Of a stretch of 19,804 bases of DNA, positions 14,639 through 19,804 are shown piece by piece (position 1 is the first letter of the stretch; each line of letters begins with the position of its first letter). Position numbers and translations under genes: made by a program. The DNA comes from Holosporales bacterium (GTDB lineage Bacteria; Pseudomonadota; Alphaproteobacteria; BNTO01). The stretch lies in NCBI GenBank assembly GCA_031273545.1, contig JAISRQ010000125.1:1-19804 (forward strand). The letters are read 5' to 3'. The notes under the pieces were generated by a model, which made no database searches, was not told the origin of the DNA, and saw nothing but the letters and a program-made list of their open reading frames with translations.

Positions 14639-17600
14639 ATGCGACTTAGAACAAAGGCAGTAGAACAAAATAACAAAAAGCTAGTAGAGCCGATTCGCAA
14701 AGAACAAGTCTTTCCGAGCCTCGCGCCCGTTGGGCTGCTTGGGGAAGGTGCGTCTTCGCCAAAGAGCAATATTTCTGTAACTCGTAATTCCCGTTGCCAA
14801 AACGAAGACCCTATCTCTTTGCCAATCAATAGCGACCTAAACGAAAACCTTCCATCCTCCGCGAATAACGTTCACCTGAGCGAGGACTCCCCCTCTCCAA
14901 GCGGAGACGTAATCTCTATCCGTGGCGCAAGGACGCACAATTTAAAGAACATAAGCTTAGACATCCCCCGCAATAAATTCGTCGTCATCACAGGCGTAAG
15001 TGGCTCTGGCAAGTCCTCCCTTGCGTTTGACACAATATATGCCGAAGGTCAGCGACGCTATGTGGAAAGCTTGTCCTCGTATGCACGCCAATTCCTACAC
15101 ATGATGGACAAGCCGGACATCGACTCCATCAGCGGACTAAGCCCAGCCATATCTATTGACCAAAAAACAAAATCCCACAACCCTCGTTCTACTGTTGGCA
15201 CCGTTACTGAGATCTACGATTACATGCGCTTGTTCTTCGCCCGCCTTGGAGTTCCGCATTCGCCAACAACGGGCTTGCCAATCGAAGCTCAAACCGTAGA
15301 TCAAATGTCTGAACGCATATATAAACTTGACGCTGGGATGAAATTTTACTTGTTAGCCCCAGTAATAATGGACCGAAAGGGAGAATATAAAAAAGATATT
15401 CAATCTTTTATGAAGCAAGGATTTCAACGAATATACGTAGACGGAAAGATATACCAAATAAACGAAGTCCCAGAGTTAGGACGCTACGACAAGCACACAA
15501 TCGCGATTGTCATTGACAGGCTAGCCGTTCCTACCGATAGCAACGCCGCTGGCGCCTGGCATACTCGCGTGCGCACATCCTTGGAAACGGCACTTGCCTT
15601 GACGAACGGAATCGTGTGGATTCAACGAGCTGACGCGAATAAATCTAGCGAGATGATCATTTTGTCAGAAAAATTCGCGTGCCCCGTTAGTGGCTTCTCT
15701 ATTGGGGAGATAGAGCCGTCAATGTTTTCCTTCAACAACCCAAGTGGCGCCTGCCCTCAGTGCAACGGCCTCGGAATGGAAAGCAAGTTTGACCCTCACC
15801 TCGTAATTGACTGGACCCTAAGCATCAAACAAGGAGCAATAACATGCCTAACAGATGATGCGCTATCCATATATAGACTCAAGCATGTACGCACTTATTA
15901 CCAACGAATATTAGAGGCAATGGCAGATCAATTTAGCTTTTCAAAGACGGCACCGTTTGGGACATTACCAGAATTTGCGAAAAATCTCATATTACATGGA
16001 ACTGGTGATGTTCCTGTTCCAATGACAATCCGTGCGAAAAAGGAGTTTAAATTCAATAAGCCATTTGAGGGCGTTTTAAACATTTTAAATCGACGGTTTA
16101 TGGAAGAGAAAAGCGACGCATTACATGACGCAATGCAGCCTTGGCAAAAAACATGCGAGTGCTCTAAGTGCAACGGAAGCCGCCTAAATACAGAAGCTTT
16201 GTGCGTAAAGGTCAACAATAAAAACATTGCCGAAGTAACAAGTCTGTCCGTAACGGACGCGTTGCATTGGTTCGAGTCGTTAGAGTTTACGGAAAAACAA
16301 CAAAAGATTGCGGAAAAAATCGTCAAAGAAATTTCGAACAGGCTGAAATTTTTGCAAGATGTCGGGCTAGAATATTTGACGCTCTCGCGCGCCTCATGCA
16401 CGCTATCCGGGGGAGAAAGCCAGCGCATCCGCCTTGCGTCTCAAATTGGCTCTGCGCTAACGGGTGTCCTTTATGTGCTAGATGAACCTTCCATAGGGCT
16501 GCACCAAAGGGATAACGATAGGTTACTTGCGACAATTCAACACCTAAGAGATATAGGCAACACAGTAATAGTCGTTGAACACGACGAGGACTCGATCCGT
16601 CAAGCAGACTGGGTAATTGACATAGGGGTCGGTGCCGGGACTCAGGGCGGAAACGTTGTGGCGCAAGGGAAGCTGAGCGACGTTCTTAAGTCAAAAAAGA
16701 GCCTAACCGCAGATTATTTGACTGGGCGCAAAAAAATTGCTGTTCCTAAAGTAAGGAGGCCTGTTGATGTTGAGTCAAAAAAAATAGAAGCATCAACAAA
16801 AAGACGTTACAAAACATGGGGACGCGGCGTATACGAGGACGCTGCATGGCGCGGAATTTCTGGCGCATCAAAAGAATGGGGAAAGGTCCCGTGGCTAAGG
16901 ATCGTTAACGCGAAGATTAATAACTTAAAGAACCTTTCCGTCGATATTCCCCTTGGGCGCTTTGTTTGTATAACAGGAGTGTCAGGAAGTGGAAAGTCAA
17001 GCTTGCTGGAGTGTTTGTCTGAAACTTTGGGAAAAAGATTCGCGAATGAAGGTGTTGACCAATCTTTTTGTGACGATGTATTAGGAACAGACGCAATTGA
17101 TAAAATGATAAACGTTGACCAATCCCCGATTGGAAGGACCCCGAGATCGAACGCAGCCACATATATAGGTTGTTTTTCTGCGATAAGGGCATGGTTTGCG
17201 GCGTTACCGGAGTCCAAGGCGCGTGGGTATGACTGTGGGCGCTTTTCGTTCAACATCAAGGGGGGGCGCTGCGAAGCGTGTCAAGGCGACGGAGTTACGA
17301 AGATTGAGATGCATTTCCTGTCTGACGTGTATGTGGAATGCGACCAATGTCACGGGCGGCGCTATAATCAGGAAACACTGTCCGTAAAATATAAAGACAA
17401 AAATATATCCGATGTATTAAATATGACGATAGATGATGGAGTGTCATTTTTTGAAAATCATATGCAAATATGGACTAAATTGAAACGCCTTCAGGAAGTT
17501 GGACTCGGGTATTTGTCGATTGGACACTCTGCAACGTTGCTGTCCGGAGGCGAAGCTCAGCGGGTAAAGCTTGCAAAGGAATTAAGCAAAAAAGCGACAG

Positions 17601-17884
17601 GGCGCACACTTTACATTTTTGATGAGCCGACAACAGGGTTACATTTTGAAGATGTGCGCAAATTAATCGACGTGCTAAACCGATTGGTTGACCAAGGAAA
17701 CAGCGTGCTCATTATTGAGCATAACCTTGATGTAATAAAAATTGCGGATTGGGTGATTGACATGGGCCCAGAAGGCGGAGTGCGCGGCGGTAGCGTCATT
17801 GCAGAAGGAACACCAGAAGAGGTGGCCAAACGTCGTGCGAGCTTTACGGGAAAATATTTGAAGAAATACTTGCAGGCTGATTAG
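14639..17884 (+). CDS. uvrA: Excinuclease ABC subunit UvrA with N-terminal extension
   Basis: UvrA is the damage-recognition ATPase of nucleotide excision repair and loads UvrB. The product is 1081 residues. ABC domain I: ISIRGARTHNLKN at about 92, Walker A GVSGSGKSSLAFD (about 119-131), zinc module CPVSG then CPQCNGLG, a second zinc site CECSKCNG, signature LSGGESQRIRLASQIG and Walker B VLDEPSIGLHQRD. ABC domain II: NNLKNLSVDIPLGRF, Walker A GVSGSGKSSLLE, zinc CEACQGDG then CDQCHGRR, signature LSGGEAQRVKLAKELS and Walker B IFDEPTTGLHFED. CPVSG instead of CPxCG agrees with what I recall for alphaproteobacteria. The family is normally about 950 residues. Here about 90 extra polar, Ser/Asn-rich residues precede the conserved start, and no better in-frame ATG is present near it. 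Confidence 0.98.
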   Translation: MRLRTKAVEQNNKKLVEPIRKEQVFPSLAPVGLLGEGASSPKSNISVTRNSRCQNEDPISLPINSDLNENLPSSANNVHLSEDSPSPSGDVISIRGARTHNLKNISLDIPRNKFVVITGVSGSGKSSLAFDTIYAEGQRRYVESLSSYARQFLHMMDKPDIDSISGLSPAISIDQKTKSHNPRSTVGTVTEIYDYMRLFFARLGVPHSPTTGLPIEAQTVDQMSERIYKLDAGMKFYLLAPVIMDRKGEYKKDIQSFMKQGFQRIYVDGKIYQINEVPELGRYDKHTIAIVIDRLAVPTDSNAAGAWHTRVRTSLETALALTNGIVWIQRADANKSSEMIILSEKFACPVSGFSIGEIEPSMFSFNNPSGACPQCNGLGMESKFDPHLVIDWTLSIKQGAITCLTDDALSIYRLKHVRTYYQRILEAMADQFSFSKTAPFGTLPEFAKNLILHGTGDVPVPMTIRAKKEFKFNKPFEGVLNILNRRFMEEKSDALHDAMQPWQKTCECSKCNGSRLNTEALCVKVNNKNIAEVTSLSVTDALHWFESLEFTEKQQKIAEKIVKEISNRLKFLQDVGLEYLTLSRASCTLSGGESQRIRLASQIGSALTGVLYVLDEPSIGLHQRDNDRLLATIQHLRDIGNTVIVVEHDEDSIRQADWVIDIGVGAGTQGGNVVAQGKLSDVLKSKKSLTADYLTGRKKIAVPKVRRPVDVESKKIEASTKRRYKTWGRGVYEDAAWRGISGASKEWGKVPWLRIVNAKINNLKNLSVDIPLGRFVCITGVSGSGKSSLLECLSETLGKRFANEGVDQSFCDDVLGTDAIDKMINVDQSPIGRTPRSNAATYIGCFSAIRAWFAALPESKARGYDCGRFSFNIKGGRCEACQGDGVTKIEMHFLSDVYVECDQCHGRRYNQETLSVKYKDKNISDVLNMTIDDGVSFFENHMQIWTKLKRLQEVGLGYLSIGHSATLLSGGEAQRVKLAKELSKKATGRTLYIFDEPTTGLHFEDVRKLIDVLNRLVDQGNSVLIIEHNLDVIKIADWVIDMGPEGGVRGGSVIAEGTPEEVAKRRASFTGKYLKKYLQAD

Positions 17885-17909
17885 CGCAAAGATACTGAAT
17901 ATTCCAATA

Positions 17910-17968
17910 ATTGCGGACAAGCATCTGAATAATAGTAAGCGCTTGTTCGCGAAGAAAGTTCGTAATCC
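17910..17968 (+). repeat. Dispersed element copy G (RPE-like)
   Basis: The plus-strand reading is IIADKHLNNSKRLFAKKVRN. The ends ATTGCGGAC and GTTCGTAAT are inverted repeats matching at 7 of 9 positions, the rest compatible with G-U pairs. It lies just after uvrA and is among the copies closest to the consensus. Confidence 0.8.
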
Positions 17969-18022
17969 TTATTAGAATGAAAACAAACAACGTAGAAAAC
18001 GATACGTCATATCTGCAACAGT

Positions 18023-18050
18023 GAGGGCGTTCTGTTGCCCGGTCGCCCTC
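18023..18050. other. GC-rich hairpin between uvrA and ssrA
   Basis: GAGGGCG and CGCCCTC form a perfect 7-bp stem with a 14-base loop. It lies between the convergent 3' ends of uvrA and the tmRNA gene and could terminate or process either transcript, although no T-run follows on either strand. Confidence 0.4.
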
Positions 18051-18065
18051 AAACCGCGAGTGTAA

Positions 18066-18390
18066 AGCCTACTAATTCGCCGTTAGGCTAATTAGGCAGC
18101 TATCGCAAGGCCTTGGCCATTGCTGTTTGCAATCTTGCTCCGCTTACTAGAGCGGTTAGAGTTTGCAGCGACACCCGAGATGCTTGAAACATTGGCATCT
18201 ATACTTTTTTTGCCCGATAACGACGGTACAATCACGAACGAACACTGACCCTTTATTGCGCTTGTCGAAGCTGTGTCGCCCCCGTATGTTGCCCTGAGGC
18301 AAGTCCGAAGTGGAGGCGCCGGGTACTGCCCCCGGGTCCAAGTCACCTATTCTAACCAATATTTATCGTCATAGTCAGGTATCCCTGACA
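18066..18390 (-). ncRNA. ssrA: tmRNA, circularly permuted two-piece form
   Basis: Read on the minus strand, the acceptor piece comes first. It begins with the hairpin GTCAGG-GATA-CCTGAC. Its T-arm CCGGG-GGCAGTA-CCCGG (5-bp stem, 7-base loop) runs directly into acceptor strand CGCCTCC (18318-18312). After a 26-base spacer the coding piece starts GGGGGCG (18283-18277), which pairs with that strand (one G-U), followed by the conserved GCTTCGACAAGCG. The tag frame probably resumes at GCT/GCA (18169/18166) after GGTGTC. It reads AANSN, continues through a Ser/Arg/Lys stretch and IANSNGQ, and ends GLAIAA then TAA (18094-18092). That is about 25 residues, longer than the usual 10-15. CCTA/TAGG and CTAAC/GTTAG can pair the two pieces. 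CCA does not seem to be encoded. Role: rescue of stalled ribosomes with SmpB. Piece ends are estimated. Confidence 0.93.
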
Positions 18391-18395
18391 GATTC

Positions 18396-18425
18396 ATTAT
18401 AGCGCACGATGCATGCGTAATCCAA
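18396..18425 (-). promoter_or_regulatory. Promoter of ssrA
   Basis: On the minus strand TTGGAT (18425-18420), an 18-base spacer and a perfect TATAAT (18401-18396) place transcription start near 18390, just before the first hairpin of the acceptor piece. Confidence 0.75.
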
Positions 18426-18495
18426 TCAGTATTTGGCCTACTCATACGCCGCGCTTAGAGTCTCCTTACAAAATCTCAGAAATAGGATGTTCTGC

Positions 18496-18852
18496 CTATT
18501 GACCAAGCCATCTAAACGGAACGATATAGGGAACACTTTGTCGCACTAACGGTTCCCTCTTTTTTTTCTCAACGCTAGGAGACGGAGTCCTCTTCACGCC
18601 CCTCTTTTTCAGAAGTCCCGCCAAGCTCTCCAAATCTCGCGCAGCAAACTCGTCGCAATCCTCGCTCAAATCTGTTAGTCCCTGGCCGGATACAATCTCA
18701 TCCGCATTAAAGCTAGGTGTCCGCGACCCCTTAGACATTGACGGAAGGTGCGCATACAGCAGCCCTCGCGACATCATATAGCCACTTGCGAAAAACAACA
18801 CACCAACAAGCCCAAGACATGTTGACACTGCTATCGCTGTAAAGTTACTCAT
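18496..18852 (-). CDS. Small single-span membrane protein of unknown function
   Basis: From ATG 18852 the product is 118 residues. MSNFTAIAVSTCLGLVGVLFFASGYMM is one membrane helix near the N-terminus (signal anchor, C-terminus possibly cytoplasmic by the basic residues after it). The rest is polar, with an acidic patch (DLSEDCDEFAARDLESL) and a Lys/Arg-rich part (KKRGVKRTPSPSVEKKKRE). I do not recognise a family. GGGGGG spaced 5 bases from ATG 18852 supports this start over the in-frame ATG four codons upstream. The tmRNA promoter lies about 70 bases past its stop. Confidence 0.65.
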   Translation of the reverse strand: MSNFTAIAVSTCLGLVGVLFFASGYMMSRGLLYAHLPSMSKGSRTPSFNADEIVSGQGLTDLSEDCDEFAARDLESLAGLLKKRGVKRTPSPSVEKKKREPLVRQSVPYIVPFRWLGQ

Positions 18853-18911
18853 ATTTCCCCCCACTAATTATATCAACCTACCGCGTACTACCCCACGCAA
18901 AACAAATCCTT

Positions 18912-18928
18912 CAAGCAATGTGTGCTTG
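18912..18928. other. Small hairpin upstream of the membrane-protein gene
   Basis: CAAGCA and TGCTTG form a 6-bp stem with a 5-base loop, about 60 bases upstream of the start at 18852. On the minus strand it is followed by a T-rich stretch, so it could end transcription coming from the Rpn region. Confidence 0.35.
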
Positions 18929-18939
18929 CTCCCCATAAA

Positions 18940-18998
18940 GCTGAAACTTTCGAGCAGACCGAACGTTTGTGATTCCTAAACCTTCGATCTGCATTAAC
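18940..18998 (-). repeat. Dispersed element copy H (RPE-like, divergent)
   Basis: The minus-strand reading is VNADRRFRNHKRSVCSKVSA followed by LWGA. It keeps the A-D, R/K-N, K-R, K-V and LWG positions of the family but is the most diverged copy. It is intergenic, between the Rpn-like region and the small membrane-protein gene. Confidence 0.6.
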
Positions 18999-19073
18999 TG
19001 CGGACATTGCCTTCGCCTACAAGACAACATGTGTAGACTTTGCGAACAACCCTGATCATCGAGCTATAGTGCG

Positions 19074-19426
19074 TTAGGGCATTCCAAGTTCTCTTAACTC
19101 TGAAACTGAAAGACCAGTGCATTTTGCAACCGTTTCAATAGGTATATTCTCTGCAATCATCGTTCGTGCAGTTTCTATCCTGCTCCTACGCTCACCAAGT
19201 TGTATCCCTTCCTGCTTCCCAAGTTGTATACCCCTCTGCTCAGCACACAACATTGCAGAAATATAATTCCGTTCGCCCTCTTCGCGCATCCTCATTAGTT
19301 CCTGCGTCTTAGGATCCTTCGATACCGTATTAAACATATCAACTGCCTCCCCAATACTTGGTTCAAACTTTACAATTTCCTTAATATTATCAGACAAAGG
19401 ATTGTTCAAGAACTCGATCCACCACA
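19074..19426 (-). pseudogene. Tandem duplicate of the 3' end of the Rpn-family gene
   Basis: The frame reads WWIEFLNNPLSDNIKEIVKF, continues through two GIQLG units and ends ARTMIAENIPIETVAKCTGLSVSELRELGMP. It repeats the upstream copy (19427-19804) almost exactly, with a period of 371 bases, but lacks any N-terminal half. The upstream copy ends in TAG (19429-19427) just before this unit begins, so it has no proper start of its own. It probably arose by unequal recombination and is not an independent gene. Its tail SELRELGMP may be the original C-terminus. Confidence 0.7.
19203..19235 (-). repeat. 24-bp heptad-coding repeat (GIQLGKQE), 2 units; 3 units at about 19545-19600
   Basis: Units of 24 bases around CTTCCTGCTTCCCAAG encode GIQLGKQE. 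The downstream duplicate has two GIQLG units, the upstream copy three. This shows slippage or recombination since the duplication without frame loss. Confidence 0.7.
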
Positions 19427-19804
19427 CTACTCCAGAGATATTAGTTCTGACATAGAAAGACCAGTGCATTTTGCAACAGTTTCAATAGGTATATTCTCCG
19501 CAATCATCGTTCGTGCAGTTTCTATCCTGCTCCTACGCTCACCAAGTTGTATACCTTCCTGCTTCCCAAGCTGTATACCTTCCTGCTTCCCAAGTTGTAT
19601 ACCCCTCTGCTCAGCACACAACATTGCAGAAATATAATTCCGTTCGCCCTCTTCGCGCATCCTCATCAGTTCCTGCGTCTTAGGATCCTTAGACACCGTA
19701 TTAAACATATCAACTGCCTCCCCAATAATTGGTTCAAACTTTACAATTTCCTTAATATTATCGGACAAAGGATTGTTCAAGAACTCGATCCACCACGTGA
19801 TTGG
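19427..19804 (-). CDS. Rpn family recombination-promoting nuclease / PD-(D/E)XK transposase-like, C-terminal part (5' end beyond the window)
   Basis: Only the last about 125 residues are in the window; the gene enters from the right edge. It reads WWIEFLNNPLSDNIKEIVKF, then FNTVSKDPKTQELMRMREEGERNYISAM, then GIQLGKQE-type heptads, and ends RIETARTMIAENIPIETVAKCTGLSMSEL. The GxxxGxxEG helix followed by ARxMIxxxIPIExVAKxTGLSxxEL is the standard C-terminus of Rpn proteins; the PD-(D/E)XK nuclease core would lie upstream. These genes are abundant in Rickettsiales-like genomes and promote RecA-independent recombination in E. coli. It carries three GIQLG units against two in the downstream duplicate, so the 24-base unit varies. 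The last residues (ISLE then stop) come from the duplication junction, so the true C-terminus may have been cut off. Confidence 0.82.
   Translation of the reverse strand, partial: PITWWIEFLNNPLSDNIKEIVKFEPIIGEAVDMFNTVSKDPKTQELMRMREEGERNYISAMLCAEQRGIQLGKQEGIQLGKQEGIQLGERRSRIETARTMIAENIPIETVAKCTGLSMSELISLE

Noticed and set aside
15928..16535. Minus-strand frames of 70-166 codons opposite uvrA
   Set aside because: They are antisense to highly conserved UvrA motifs and have no protein features of their own.
18092..18359. Two minus-strand reading frames of 67-84 codons
   Set aside because: They lie inside the tmRNA gene. Only the last about 25 codons of one of them are translated, as the peptide tag.
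1..19804. CRISPR array or IS element
   Set aside because: The repeats seen are not regularly spaced with unique spacers. No transposase with terminal repeats and target duplications is present; the only mobile-type gene is the partial Rpn copy.

Overview
The window looks like part of the chromosome of an alphaproteobacterium, most likely a host-associated one of the Rickettsiales/Holosporales kind. Three things in the sequence point there. The tmRNA gene is circularly permuted (two-piece) at about 18066-18390. The UvrA zinc module reads CPVSG, as I recall it in alphaproteobacterial UvrA. Beside these lie a GcrA-like DNA-binding domain, an alphaproteobacterial-type SH3 protein, a Sel1-repeat protein and an Rpn-type nuclease. 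The order-level placement is inference.

Layout. 1-1417 (-) is the 5' part of a surface beta-barrel protein with a charged repeat and a long proline-rich linker; it runs off the left edge. 1655-2379 has no convincing gene but holds two copies of a dispersed element. 2380-3168 (+) is a GcrA-like HTH protein with a disordered middle. 3325-3765 (-) is a small exported protein and 3942-4409 (-) a two-domain SH3 protein. 4722-5399 (-) is an unrecognised gene. 5575-7833 (+) is a TamA-like Omp85 protein whose 3' end overlaps a convergent metallophosphatase gene (7825-9264, -). On the minus strand follow a compact pepP / 2TM / lspA cluster (12492-9475) and a Sel1-repeat gene (12602-14365). The Sel1 gene is divergent from uvrA (14639-17884, +). 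The right end holds ssrA (tmRNA), a small membrane protein, and a tandemly duplicated Rpn-family 3' end that leaves the window at the right edge.

The most interesting structure is a family of about 58-bp elements, at least eight copies here on both strands. Every copy aligns without gaps as a 20-residue peptide (consensus about IADQKxKNxKRLFAQKVRN), even the intergenic ones. Two copies sit in frame and in tandem inside the metallophosphatase, and one lies in an open frame leading into the outer-membrane protein. This closely parallels the Rickettsia palindromic elements, but the sequence itself is not one I recognise. A second short repeat family is shared by 4641-4688 and 12512-12560.

Functionally the window is rich in envelope genes: the surface barrel protein, TamA-like Omp85, lipoprotein signal peptidase, exported SH3 and Sel1 proteins and an exported metallophosphatase. 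It also carries repair and ribosome-rescue genes (uvrA, ssrA). Several conserved enzymes (TamA, PepP, the metallophosphatase, UvrA) carry extra in-frame low-complexity or repeat-derived segments, which suggests a genome that tolerates in-frame insertions.
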